A stretch of DNA of 64,000 nt from Tolypeutes matacus (Eukaryota > Chordata > Mammalia > Cingulata > Chlamyphoridae): the NCBI GenBank assembly GCA_026826555.1, contig JAKSZT010053836.1, forward strand, positions 7,493,356 to 7,557,355, given 5' to 3'. The notes beneath the pieces are model-generated. The model did no database searches. It was not told the origin of the DNA and saw nothing but the letters and a program-made list of their open reading frames with translations. How positions within the stretch are numbered: position 1 is the first letter of the stretch; each line of letters opens with the position of its first letter. The position numbers and the translations under genes are program-made. Below, piece after piece: positions 20,709-31,602 of this stretch.

Positions 20709-20865
20709 TACTTCTCACAGTTTATAATTATAAAATTATCTGTGTAAAATCTGTCCTCCCCAGAGTCTGTACTTAGTATCACAAGAGTGGGACCCTGTCT
20801 ACAGTATCCCCAATTACACAGCCACTCTGACTGCTCACAGCAGGTGGTTAATAAAGATGAAATCC
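20709..20865 (+). mobile_element. L2 LINE 3' region, right half
   Basis: Directly continues the L2 interrupted at 20053: TACTTCTCACAGTTTATAAT, TCTGTGTAAAATCTGTCC, and a degraded terminal CAGGTGGTTAATAAAG. Confidence 0.78.
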
Positions 20866-21114
20866 CCAGAGGTGCTTTTTAAAAATTTGTTGAGAAAAGA
20901 GGTGCTCAGAGCAAAATTAGGGCAAAGGTATGCATAGAGAAAAAATGAAAAGGTGAGGCAGGTTAGCCGGTAAGCAAACCGTGGCTCATGAAGGGTCTTC
21001 TGTCTGCACTTTGGTTCTCAACCCTTAAGATTACATCAACCCTTGTCAATGTACTCCACAACTGTAAAAACCTCCTCCTCTTCTTAGCCACTTGGTGTTG
21101 AGGAAGAAGGGAGG
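20866..21114. other. Unassigned short interval
   Basis: Nothing recognisable. Confidence 0.4.
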
Positions 21115-21372
21115 AAGTGAGAGCATAAGCTGTGGAATTAGACCTGGGTTCAAGTTCTGGCTCTGCCGCTGCCTTCCTGTATGACTTGGGGCAAGACACC
21201 TCTGGTAAGCAACAGCTTCCTCAATCTGTAAAATGGGAATAATAGCAGTGCCACCTTCCCAGAGTTGTTGAGACGTTTAAACGAGGGAAGGTGATATGTA
21301 AAGACTTAGCGGGATGCCTGTCACATGGTAGGCACTCAGAAAATTTTAGCTGTCATAATTATTGTTGTTCTT
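21115..21372 (+). mobile_element. MIR SINE, near full length
   Basis: Full MIR order: AGCATAAGCTGTGGAATTAG, CTGGGTTCAAGTTCTGGCTC, CCTGTATGACTTGGGGCAAG, CTGTAAAATGGGAATAATAG, GAGTTGTTGAGACGTTTAAA, GGTAGGCACTCAGAAAATTT. About 258 bp. Confidence 0.95.
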
Positions 21373-22189
21373 AATGATATTGTGGTAGCGAAAGGGAGAA
21401 AAAAAACTGTTAAAACCTTTAAAATCAGAAATTTATATCAATGCCCTGAGACTCATGACGACACCAACAACAGATTGTACTGCTTCGTAAAAAGATAGAA
21501 ACTGCACGTTCATTGGGAGGCTGGGTCCCAGGAACCTTCTGCCAGGAACCCCCTGCCCTTAGCCTTCTTGCAGCCTCCCTGTGGTTCTCTTGCTGTGAAC
21601 ACACGGCACTTTCCACAGCTCTCATACGATGGCAGGAAGTTCTCGTTACCTGTTTGGTGATAACTAGATGTTGGCTGTGTCCCAGAGGTACCCAGGTACC
21701 CAGGGTCATGGAAGTCCTGTTGTCATTGGGTACACGGCTCTATGCTGGTGGCTTCCAGCTGAATCCTACACTGCAGTAAAATAACAGTATCCTTTACGTA
21801 TGTTTGCATATATTAACTCGTGCAATGCTTACAATGACTTTATCATGAGATAAGAAAGGAAATGAACTGAAATAGGGGAAAGAGCTTCCCACAAAAAGAA
21901 GAAAACACATAACGGTGAGAGTAGATTTGTGCATTTATGTTACCTGGGAAAATGGTGTTTTTCCAAGAAACTGGGGGGAATTCCAATCATTGTGTTCTCA
22001 AAACCTCCCGAAAATTGTTTTTAATTTTCTTACTAGTCCCAGGTATAATGACTAGGAAGGGAGAATTCTAAGTCCTTCTATGGTACAGTTTTATTTTGAT
22101 CACATGTATATCAGGAGGAAGTTTATTACCCTCGGGGAAAATCTCTTACTTTTAAGAAGACTGGTTCCCTGGCTCTGGGTCCCCTGACT
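21373..22189. other. Mostly unassigned stretch
   Basis: A weak antisense MIR-like patch lies at 21780-21875 (ATATTAACTCGTGCAATGCT, TACAATGACTTTATCATGAG). No gene signal; the frames at 21425-21779 on both strands overlap. Confidence 0.4.
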
Positions 22190-22315
22190 GGGTGGGAGGC
22201 TGCGGGTACTGCCGGCCTGTGAGCTCCACGAGAGGAAGATTCACAGCCATCGTTTCCAGGGCCTAGCCCAGTGACCCGTACAGAGTGTTTAGTGAAATGA
22301 ACAAAATGAAACAAT
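22190..22315 (+). mobile_element. L2 3' end fragment
   Basis: CCTGTGAGCTCCACGAGAGG, CAGGGCCTAGCCCAGTGACC, GTACAGAGTGTTTAGTGAAA are the sense L2 terminus. Confidence 0.7.
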
Positions 22316-23231
22316 ACCCTTCAGATCCCTTCTTCCATGTGTATTTTGACAGTCTCCGCCAGGAGAAGAAAACCAAGAAACACCTGAGAAAAAGAGGAGA
22401 CTTGAGAAAACTTTGAAAAGAGTCAGGACTTTTACCCAAAGAGCATTCTGCCTTCCTACCTTCCTAATGCTTCCCACTAAACTTTGTCTGCATCTGAGTT
22501 TAATTAGCAGAAATCTGTCAAAAGTACAGACTACTGATGACAAGCTGGCTGCAATGGAATAAACAGGTATTTAAGATTTCCAGCGAGAAACTGTTTATTT
22601 TCTAACAGGGTTCTGGGCTCTATTCTATCTTCAAATATGAAAAAGGAACACATAAGATGGCTAATTGAAATCTAAGTAAAATAAAATTGAAGTAGAAAAA
22701 TACCTACTTGGATCCTGTATGCTGTTCTTTCTACTGGTTAAAATGGGAATTTTATGTAGTCTCTATGTTACCACAATAAAAAACATTTTAATAATTCTTT
22801 TTATTCCTTTACACAAATTAGTCAAATCAGCCACATGAAATTTTTAAAGTGGCATAATATCTGATCACTTTAATTAGTTATTTCTTTCATTTTATTTTCA
22901 AACCTTTTTTCTCATTCTTCAGCTAGGCAAGAACATTAACTCTCTTAATAAACGTATTTTCAGACAAGCTTTCAGAAGTTGAAATAATGTATAGCAAGTA
23001 AATACTTGTGAATAATGATAAGTTCCCAATACTGTTTTCATTTTGACAGAATTATATTAATTTTTGAAAAATGTATCTAATGAACAACGATACAGTTTTT
23101 TTCTGGCTTCATTCCCAAAACATACCTTAAGTTAAACTAATCTTTATCACCTAAAACACCCAATTCTTATAGTTCCTTCTTCAAAAAGTTTTCATATCTG
23201 ACTCTTTCTTATTTCTTTCAGTATTCTAAGT
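22316..23231. other. Unassigned AT-rich stretch
   Basis: No repeat family recognised. The part at 22440-22600 has low repeat character and homeodomain-like TTTAATTAGC. No evidence of a gene. Confidence 0.4.
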
Positions 23232-23430
23232 CAGGGGTTGGAAAACTACGGCCCACTGCCTGTGTTTGTAAATAAAGTTTTATTGGAACACAGCCATGTC
23301 CATTCACATATAGATTGTCTGTGGCTGCTTTTGCACTACAACACTGCGTAGCTGCAACAGAGACCATTTGGCCCACTAAGGCTAAAATATTTGCTATCTG
23401 ACTCGTTGCATAAAATGTTTGCTTTAGGCT
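23232..23430. mobile_element. hAT-type nonautonomous element (CAGGGGTTGGCAAACT family)
   Basis: Starts CAGGGGTTGGAAAACTACGG and contains TTTGTAAATAAAGTTTTATT, GGAACACAGCCATGTCCATT, GTCTGTGGCTGCTTTTGCAC and AGAGACCATTTGGCCCACTA. The final inverted terminus is degraded (AAAATGTTTGCTTTAGG). It is a well-known pan-eutherian DNA transposon of the Charlie/hAT group; I do not give the exact MER number. Confidence 0.8.
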
Positions 23431-23689
23431 ATTCTTGGCATTGAAATACACAAAGTGTTGAAATCTTGTACTTAGATTTTTTTCTCTATAAATACCTTAT
23501 TTGTTGGTCTCATGACTGTGTTTCATTTCCTCAAGTAAGACTTATAAGGTCCCTGAGGACTACAGTTGCTTTTTATTTCTTTTTAAATAAAAAATGAAAG
23601 TCTGAGGTTAACTGGGCATAAGACTTTTATATCAGAGAGTCCGAATAAGTATTCATCCATGCCTATGCTATTGTTAGTGAGTATAGAAA
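23431..23689. other. Unassigned short interval
   Basis: Nothing recognisable. Confidence 0.4.
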
Positions 23690-24151
23690 GCCTGGTAAAT
23701 TACAAGAATGACCTGAATTTACACAGGCCCTCTCTGAACTCATGTGTTTTACCATGTAACTTTGCAGTGCCCTTCCACTTTTGAGACTGGACTCACCCAT
23801 AGGACTTGCTCTGGAACGAGGAGGATGTGATGCTGGGTCAGTGCTAAGCTTAGGTCTCAAGAGGCCTTGCATGTTTCTCCTTGCTCTGCTTGTTCTCACC
23901 CTTCTGCTTCACCAAGAGGAGGACGTGGCTGGATGGCCCACTGGCCCCAAGAGGAGGATGAGAGGTGCGTGGAGCAGAGCCATCCCAGCTGGCCTTGGAC
24001 ACATGAATGAGTCAGCCAAGCTGTCTACCAATAAGGCCTAACGTGGCCGACCCCCGGCCAACCCTGCAGACTCATATTAAAATAAATGATAGTTGCTTTA
24101 AGTTTCCAAATTGTGAAATGGTTTATGAAACAGCAATAGCTAATTGATACA
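23690..24151 (+). mobile_element. MLT1-type LTR (ERVL-MaLR)
   Basis: The 3' half is clear: AAGAGGCCTTGCATGTTTCT, CCAAGAGGAGGATGAGAGGT, GCGTGGAGCAGAGCCATCCC, GACACATGAATGAGTCAGCC, a polyadenylation signal AATAAA (AAAATAAATGATAGTTGCTT), and the terminal CAGCAATAGCTAATTGATACA. The 5' boundary is approximate. No internal sequence seen. Confidence 0.78.
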
Positions 24152-24334
24152 AGAGTAAGGCAGGAAGTATGTTCTCATGTCTGAAAATATTTACCTTTAA
24201 TCCTTATATTTTTTTGGAATCTTAAAGGCAAATGTGAAAAAGTTGGAATAATTTTTAATGACATCATTTTTATGGTACTATATTCTTAAAAGTAATATAC
24301 AGAATTGTCCCTTTTAGTCAACTATCAAAATATA

Positions 24335-24480
24335 TATCAACTAATCAAGAATTTAGGGAGTACCCACCATGTACTCTGAGATTTCTGAAAGATATAAAAC
24401 TCATAGTTCCTAATCTCAATGAATTTACAATTCTGTTGTAGGAGAATAAATGAAATGTGAAATAGACTATAAGAGATAGT
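24335..24480 (-). mobile_element. Weak L2-like fragment, antisense
   Basis: AGTACCCACCATGTACTCTG, AAAACTCATAGTTCCTAATC, TTGTAGGAGAATAAATGAAA resemble antisense L2. It is very diverged. Confidence 0.35.
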
Positions 24481-24577
24481 AACTGCATGGAAAAATCTAC
24501 AGAGACTTTGAACTTCTGGTTAAAAATGGTGCCTTGAACATTTGTTCATCTCTGTGCCTGCCTCAAACCCCAAAGAG

Positions 24578-24580
<3 letters not shown>

Positions 24581-24612
<32 letters not shown>
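24581..24612 (+). repeat. (TG)16 microsatellite
   Basis: 32 uninterrupted bases of TG. Probably polymorphic. Confidence 0.98.
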
Positions 24613-24614
<2 letters not shown>

Positions 24615-25294
24615 ATATTGCAGAGAAGAGATATCAACACAATTTTGGAAGCTAGAAAGTGAAGGATGCCATAAACAAAGAGGAAAAAGCTGAAACATAA
24701 CCTGGAGGGGGAGATATCAACAAGGGGCAAGCCAGGAAAGGTCCAGGAACTGGGGGCACTGGTGCTACTATAGGCAGGGATAAAAGATAAGACTGTGAAC
24801 AGGAGGATGGGTTGAACGTCTTTATGGGAAATGATGAAAACCGATTTTTCCCTCTCCTTCTCTCTGCTAGGAGACCAACCAAGGCCAGGTAAAGGTGATG
24901 GGAAGTGCTGTGCTTAACGGATGGCAGAGATGGGATATGAAAGAGGAGGCCACCTCTCCTTTCAACAATTTCAGCTCTTTATTGTGATACTTAAGTTCAT
25001 CTTTCTAAATAGAATGTTTACATGGTCATCGCAATTTTTTTTTCTCACTGTAGACATTATCTATTGATTTACTATAAAGTAAAATTAGGATTTAACTCTC
25101 TTACACCATCAACAATAAATAATGTCTAAAATGAAAAATATAGACATGGCACTCTAAACTTTTTTTAAAGCTATAATGTGTCAGATATCCGAAGAAACCA
25201 TTGGAAGAGAGAAAGGAGAAGCTGTGCTTAGGGACAGGGAGGGCTGGGCCAAGGAAGCACTGATTTTTTATAAGCCTTTTAATACCAAATGACC
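24613..25294. other. Unassigned stretch
   Basis: Purine-rich 24615-24870 then AT-rich. No family or gene recognised. Confidence 0.4.
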
Positions 25295-25432
25295 TTTATT
25301 TTTCATTCAACATGTTTTTATTGAGTGTCTACTATGTTCCAGGCATAGTTACAGATAAATATTGATATACAGAGGTTAACAGGTTGGACACAGTCTCTTC
25401 CTTCATGGAGCATACAATCTAGTGCAACTCAG
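25295..25432 (-). mobile_element. L2 3' end, antisense
   Basis: TTTTTATTGAGTGTCTACTA, TGTTCCAGGCATAGTTACAG, CTTCCTTCATGGAGCATACA in antisense L2 order. Confidence 0.8.
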
Positions 25433-25504
25433 CCAGGGGGAGGGAAAAGCAGGGTTCTCAAGCCTCTAAATCGTTTTTATGTGACCATTCATTCCATGCT
25501 CAGT

Positions 25505-25665
25505 GTTCCTCTAATTTTCTAGGGTATGGCCTACAAGCTAAAAATTTGTTTTCATTTTTAATAGGCTGTAAAAAAAAAAAAAAAAAGCAAAGAAAAAGAA
25601 GCTGTAGCAACAGAAAGGTGTATATCCCATAAAACTTAAAATTTTATTATCTGGCCTTTTACAGA
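25505..25665. mobile_element. hAT element fragment, longer variant of the 23232 family
   Basis: GGGTATGGCCTACAAGCTAA, then CATTTTTAATAGGCTGTAAA with an A18 run (25568-25585), then AGCTGTAGCAACAGAAAGG and TATTATCTGGCCTTTTACAG. The GGCTG-poly(A) segment matches the GGTTGAAAAA insert of the longer form of this family, so the A run is probably internal to the element rather than a retroposon tail. Confidence 0.55.
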
Positions 25666-25669
25666 GAAT

Positions 25670-27345
25670 TTTTTAAATTAAACTTTTAATTTAAAAGTAG
25701 CTTTAGAATACATAAATGATACACTAAAAAATATGGGATTTCCATATGCCCCACTCCCTACCCCTCCCACAATTTCCCACATCAACAACATCCCTCATTA
25801 GTGTGGTACATTTGTTACAATTGATGAACACATATTGAAGCATTGCTACTAACCATGGACTGCAGTTTACATTATAGTTTACACTCTGTTCCACACAATT
25901 TTGTAGGTTATGACAAAATATACAATGGCCTGTATCTGTCACTGCAATGCCATGCAGGACAACTCTAATGTTCTGAAAATGCCCCCATATTACACGTATT
26001 CTTCCCTCTCCTCTTCCTCAGAACCTCTGGTGGCCACTGCCTTTATATCAATGATAAGAGTTCTTCCATTGCTAGAATAATAACAAGTCTATAGTAGAAT
26101 AATAATAAGTCTACTTTAGTCCATTGTTCTTTCCCCAATCTTGAGGATTTGGGGATAGTGATGCCCACTTTGCTTCTAATTGAGAGGGAGCTTAGATCTC
26201 ATGGGACAAATAGATGGAACTATCTTGCTTGCAGTTGCAGACACACTCTGTTCCTTGGGATGGGCGTTGTCCATCATCATCTCCTTGTTAGTTATCCTGT
26301 ATGAGTCCAATGAACTGGAGAATAGGTGTTACAACTCTGCTGAAATTCAGGGCTCAACTGACACATGGATGGACCAAAGATTTAAGCCTCTGGGACATAC
26401 ATTTATCACGTATAGAGCTAATTATAGGTTCAAATAAAAGAGGCAGAAGAGCCATGTGTAGAGAAGCTATAAATGAGTCTAACTCTGTTACACTGGGGAG
26501 TATAAATTCCAAAGTAAGGCATTGACAGGGCACCGAATTCCCAAGCTGTCTGCCCTGCTTATAGTTTCTAGATGTCTCTAGAGCCCTCAGGAGCCCCACT
26601 ATTTGAGGTACGGTTTACTGTGGCAGATCAATGAGATCCTGCTGAGATGTGCATAAGCATAACCTCTGGAATGACCTCCCGATGCACTTTGAAATCTCTT
26701 AGCCATAAAAACTTGTTTGTATTTACCATTTCCCCCTTTTGGTCAAAGTCTTTTTCCAGATGCATTGCTAGTTGGCACTTCATAATAATCCCCCAGTGCC
26801 AGGGAGGCTCATACCCGGGAATCATGTCCCACGCCAGAGGGAAGGTGGTGCATTTATATGCTGAGTTTGGCGTAGAGAAAGGCCACATTTGACCAATAAG
26901 GAAGATTTCAGGAGGTAACTCTTAGCAGTATATAATACTAGGCTAAGTTTCAATTCCACAAAAAAAGGTTCATAAGTATAATCATCAGTATCAAGGGCTT
27001 GGCATACTGGTCTGTCTTCCTTCATTAGGCAATGCCCTTGCACTCAGAGGATTCTCGTTGTCCTATTAGAAAATGTAGTAGAACTCCCCAGGATGGGAAT
27101 TCAACATTCTTTCAGTTATTGTGTGGATCTCCACCCACCGAGACAATGTCCCATGGACACTTGAGCATCTTCATATGCCTTAGAGGTATGCTCCAGGTAA
27201 ACCCCTTCCCATGCATCCCCCATCACGGACACCCTGCACCAAGGATCCTCCCCTGCCACTGCTGTAACCCTTCTGTGATCCAAAGCCTCTCCAAAAATGA
27301 AGCCAACAAAATAACCAAATAAAATTAATAAGAAAATGAAATAAT
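25670..27345 (-). mobile_element. Armadillo L1 3' UTR, long type ('UTR-B'), antisense
   Basis: Reads in sense on the minus strand. It has no reading frame, but its blocks recur elsewhere here. The block at about 26600 down to 25700 is homologous to 57000-57800 (+) (shared GGGGCTCCTGAGGGCTCT, GTAACAGAGTTAGACTC versus GTGACAGAGTTGGACTC, GTTGTCCTGCATGGCATTGC). The block at 27250-26930 is homologous to 28110-27850. The 3' end lies near 25670 (CATATTTTTTAGTGTATC type) without a clean poly(A). Other L1 copies here that carry ORF2 support assigning it to L1. Confidence 0.7.
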
Positions 27346-27399
27346 TTTAGAAATAACCAATAAAATACACAAAAAATTTTAAAAAATGAAATTTAAGAC

Positions 27400-29556
27400 A
27401 TTGTGTCTTTTATCACTGTAAGATCTATGGTCTTGTATGTACAGTGACATTTTCTTCCATATATTCCCCCAGTGTCTTATTTTTTTCATTTTATCTTCAA
27501 AGAAGCTTTAGGATACAGAAAAGTCACATAGATAATATAGGGGATTCACATAAACCAAATGCCCTCCCCTTTTTCCCATCTCCCCTATTAATAACATTTT
27601 AAATGTAGATGGTACTTTTGTTACAATTAATGTACAAATCTTGAAGCATTGCTACTAACCATGGTCAATGGTTTACATTATGGCTTACATTTTGGATTGT
27701 ACACTTTCATAGGTTTTGATGAAATTTGAAGTGACCTGTATGCATTACTGTAAGATCATGCTGAAAAATTCTATTGCCCTAAAAATGCTCTACATTCCAT
27801 CTATTCTATTCTTCCCTCCCCCTTCCCTCAGGACCTATGGTAATCACTAAGCTTCAATTTTTGAAGAATAAAATTCATAGTTACTTGCAATAATATTGAG
27901 GGTTTGACATATTGATCTGTTTTCTTTTATCAGGTACTTCCTATTTTCTCAAGGGATTCTTGCCCCTCTATTTGAGAATACAACTCCCCAGGATGGGAGT
28001 TTGATATTTTCTTGTTTAGTGTGTAGGTCTCCACTCACTGATACAACACACTATAACAAGATGAACACTTACATGTTCCATAGAAGCCTGCCCCAGGTGC
28101 ACCCTATCCCATATACCACCCCCCACACACACACACTTGATACCCTACATCAGTACCCTTCCCTGTCATGTTTGCCGAAAGAACATTTTCAACATTGTAG
28201 TTTTAACTATAGACCTGCAAATCCCCAGAATTCACCTGCTCCTTCCCCTGACCCTCTCCCCAGTTCCATGGACAGTCCAAACCAACAACCCCCCCACCCT
28301 ACTCCCTCCCACAGACCAGCACTGCCCAACCCAATCACACCACTGCACCACTGTCATGTCATCTACTGCATAACTACAACCTTCCACCTTATCGTAGATT
28401 TTGCCCATATGGGCATCGGCTTACCACCCTCTACTCCCTTTCTGTCTCCTGATAACCTATCTTCCAGACTCTAGTTCTGCGAGTCTGCTCAATTTGCTTA
28501 ATTCATATCAGTGAGGTCATGTAATATTTGTCCTTCAGTGCCTGGCTTATTTCACTCAACACAAGGTCTTCAAGATTCATCTATGTTATCCAGTGTGTTA
28601 ATACTGCATTCCCTCTTACAGCTGAGTAATATTCCATTGTATGTATATAGCATAGCTTGCTTATCCATTCATCTGTTCATGGACATTTGGGTTGCTTCCA
28701 ACTTTTGACAACAGCGAATAATGCCGCTACGAACATTGGTGTGCATATATCTATTCATGTCCCTGCTTTCAATTCTCCTGGGTATATAACTAGTAGTGGA
28801 ATTGCTGGATCATATGGCAGTTCTATATTTAGTTTCCTGAGGAACTGCCAAACTGTCTTCCACAATGGCTGCACCATTCTACATTCCCACTGGCAGTGGA
28901 TAAGCATTCCCTTTCCTCCACATCCTCTCCAACACTTGTAGCTCTATCTTTTTTTTTTTTTTTAAATAGCCACCAGTCTAACGGGTATAAAATGATATCT
29001 CACTGTAGTTTTGATTTGCATTTCTCTAATAAGTAGTGATGTTGAGCATCTTTTCATGTGCTTTTTAGCCATTTGTATTTCTTCTTTGGAGAAGTGTCTA
29101 TTCAAATCACTTGCCCATTTTAAAAATGGGTTGTTTGTTTTTTTATTTTCAAGATGTAGTATTTCTTTATATATGCTGGATATTAGACCCCTATCGTACA
29201 GATGATTCCCAAATATTTTGTCCCATCGAGTAGGCTGCCTTTCCACTTTCTTTACAAAGTCCTTTGAAGCACAAAAGTTTTTTTGAGTTTTCAGGAGGTC
29301 CCATTTATCTATTTTTTTTTTTTTCATTGCTCATGCTTTGGTTGTAAAGTTTATGAAACCATTTCCTACTGAAAGATCTTGTAGATGCTTCTCTTCATTA
29401 TCTGCCAGGAACTTTATGGTCTTGGCTCTTATATTTAGATCTTTGATCCATCTTGAGTTAACTTTTGTATAGGACATGAGATGATGATCCTCTCTCATTC
29501 TTTTGGATATGGACATCCAGTTCTCCAAGCACCATTTGTTGAAGAGGCCATTCTAC
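27400..29556 (-). mobile_element. Armadillo L1, 5'-truncated: ORF2 C-terminal part plus 3' UTR ('UTR-A'), antisense
   Basis: ORF2 occupies about 29556-28480. One frame stays open from 29528 to 28962 except for a single TGA at about 29331 (context GCATGAGCA, plausibly CpG decay of CGA). It translates to recognisable L1 ORF2p sequence: SYTKVNSRWIKDLNIRAKTI, then [20 protein letters not shown], then [20 protein letters not shown]. More stops follow, so no product is expected. The 3' UTR (28480-27400) matches 51665-50650 closely and ends near CTTACAGTGATAAAAG. The element lacks ORF1, the endonuclease and most of the reverse transcriptase. Confidence 0.9.
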
Positions 29557-30134
29557 AGTGAAAGTTTGTTGACTCCTATTCTAGGGACTCATCAGCCCTC
29601 TCCTGAGTGCTATTAAATGTTCCCTCCCCGCCCTCCACACAAAAAAGTCAGAGTGAAAATATTTCAAGCCTTTTAATAGATTGCAAGTTTATTCAACCAT
29701 GAAAAACAAAGGGGTAGAAAGCCTCATTTAGGAAAACCACTTTCTGTAACAGAAACCTTGGCTCTCTTATTTCTTAGTCTCCTACTCATGCAAGATGACT
29801 CTTTTTGACTTTTAAGACTACATTCCTTTGATGAAAATAAAATAAATAAATAAAACTGATAATCGTAGTTATCTCCTGGGTTTGGAGGGTGGTTGAGGAT
29901 AGCTTCTGCCTTTCCTGTATTGATTGAAATTTTTACAATGGAAATTATTCATTTTTGTATTATTTGTATATTTAAAAAAATAAAACACATACACAAAAAT
30001 AAAATAAAACAATCAAACTCGAATGAAGACCTTGGGTTCTGAAGCAACATTCAGCAATATAAATAACTCACAAGAATCTGAATTTCTCAGGTGGGGACAT
30101 AATTGGTAATTAGATAACCCATCTGTTATTACAT
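29557..30134. other. Mostly unassigned stretch
   Basis: 29860-29990 (TTATCTCCTGGGTTTGGAGG, TTTTTACAATGGAAATTATT, A-rich end) looks like an old retroelement tail. The rest is unrecognised. Confidence 0.4.
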
Positions 30135-30345
30135 GGGAGACATGGTGTGGTGAGTTTTATAGATATCCTCATTTAATAGTCTTATAAAGCAAGCAGTAGT
30201 ATTAGCTCCATTTTATAGATAAGGCAAGGAGAAGTTAAGAAACTTGCCCAAAGTTACCCAGCTAGTAGGTATCAGAGTTGCAATTTGAACCAAATCTCTC
30301 TGCTTCTAGGGCTTAAGAGCTTAACCAGTACATTATGCCGAAAGG
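30135..30345 (-). mobile_element. MIR SINE, antisense
   Basis: CTCATTTAATAGTCTTATAA, CTCCATTTTATAGATAAGGC, AACTTGCCCAAAGTTACCCA, GCTAGTAGGTATCAGAGTTG, and AGGGCTTAAGAGCTTAACCA in order. Confidence 0.93.
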
Positions 30346-30548
30346 AATATACTTTCCTTCTGTAAGTCCATAATTACACGTTTACTAGAAAAATAACTTT
30401 GAAATTCATCAAAGAACAGATATTTTAGCAAGGGGAAGACATATCTCCAACCTCCTGAGGTTTTGGGAATGAGGAATGGGCAGAGATGGTTCTGGAGGGA
30501 CCAGGGGCATTCTGCCTCTATCCTGCAGCCTTGGGGAGAAATGACTTG

Positions 30549-31060
30549 TGTGGAACCAAAATGACCACTCACTCGAAATAAAAGTTCTGAAGACGGAGAA
30601 TTGGACTAGAAACAGCAGTAATTTATTTTTTTCTCATGAGAAAGGGTGCACGCCCAGGCTAACGAAAGTGGGGTGAGCGCGCACACTCAGTGCAAGAAGA
30701 AAGAATATATATGGACCCTGACGCAATGTCCCAGTTCTCTGCCCCCCTGCCTCACCCATTTCCCCATTGGTCCGAGACTAAGGGCTTACAACCTTAAGCA
30801 CGAAAACTAGCCCAATCATGGAGCGACACCCTTACTGACCTGGGTTTCGGGGAGATGAGCATCAGGTTGGGAGTGTAGGAATGTGGGGTTTAACTTGTTG
30901 TGATTAAGATTTGAGCAAGAATGTGGGAGGGTTAGGTAGGACCCAGACAGGAATGTAGGAGGGTGAGGTAGACGGGAGCAGGAAATTCAGTTTGAGAAGA
31001 GACCACCTTTGTTGTATTTCTCTCATGGCTTATGGCAGGATTGGGCCCCGTATAATCAGT
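30549..31060 (-). mobile_element. Probable LTR, antisense
   Basis: On the minus strand the segment ends in CA (GGTTCCACA at 30549) and contains an AATAAA-type signal (GAAAAAAATAAATTACTGC) and, further upstream, a TATA-like CATATATATTC near 30710. Its U5-like end (TCTTCAGAACTTTTATTTCG) is typical of an LTR. The 5' boundary near 31060 and the target-site duplication are not resolved, and no internal viral sequence was seen. The family is unknown; the GTGTGGAACC terminus could be chance. Confidence 0.45.
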
Positions 31061-31224
31061 GAGGTCACTTCCCTCCTGGCCATCCTCCTGGCCAGCACCC
31101 TAACCTCTTTAAGTGACTACATCCTCCACATTCTTTATTCTGAGACTGCATCTTTACAGTCTTCACCCTGCCGAGGTCCTCACGATTCTTTTTCATGTTA
31201 GTTGTCCAGCACATCTTTGGCCTA

Positions 31225-31345
31225 CTCATCCTAGTGGTCCTTCTGAGATTATAATTCTGAAGGACAGAGATTCATTTTGAGCAGTACCCCAAACAGTGCC
31301 TGCCACCTGCTGAAAGGCTCTTAGGAAATTAATTAAAACGAACAG
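31225..31345 (+). mobile_element. L2 3' end fragment
   Basis: ATAATTCTGAAGGACAGAGA, CAAACAGTGCCTGCCACCTG, AAAGGCTCTTAGGAAATTAA is a diverged sense L2 end. Confidence 0.5.
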
Positions 31346-31465
31346 AATGGTAATGAGCTGCTCTAATGCCAAGTCCAGGAAGGACCCAGCGACACATCCC
31401 CAGACCCTCCCTAATGAAGCTACCAATTAGAGGCAGATTATTACAATGAAAGTAACTTTAACATA

Positions 31466-31542
<77 letters not shown>

Positions 31543-31552
31543 NNNNNNNNNN

Positions 31553-31599
<47 letters not shown>
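31466..31599 (+). repeat. (GA)n microsatellite with assembly gap
   Basis: AG/GA repeat with one AAAGA interruption and ten Ns at 31543-31552. The true length is unknown. The serine-leucine frames on the minus strand are artefacts of this tract. Confidence 0.98.

Positions 31600-31602
<3 letters not shown>

Noticed and set aside
25568..25585. Poly(A) as the tail of a retroposed gene
   Set aside because: Flanking sequence on both sides fits the long form of an hAT element that has an internal GGTTG-poly(A) segment.
28001..28474. 157-codon proline-rich plus-strand frame
   Set aside because: Antisense of the L1 3' UTR. The same artefact recurs at 51285-51745.
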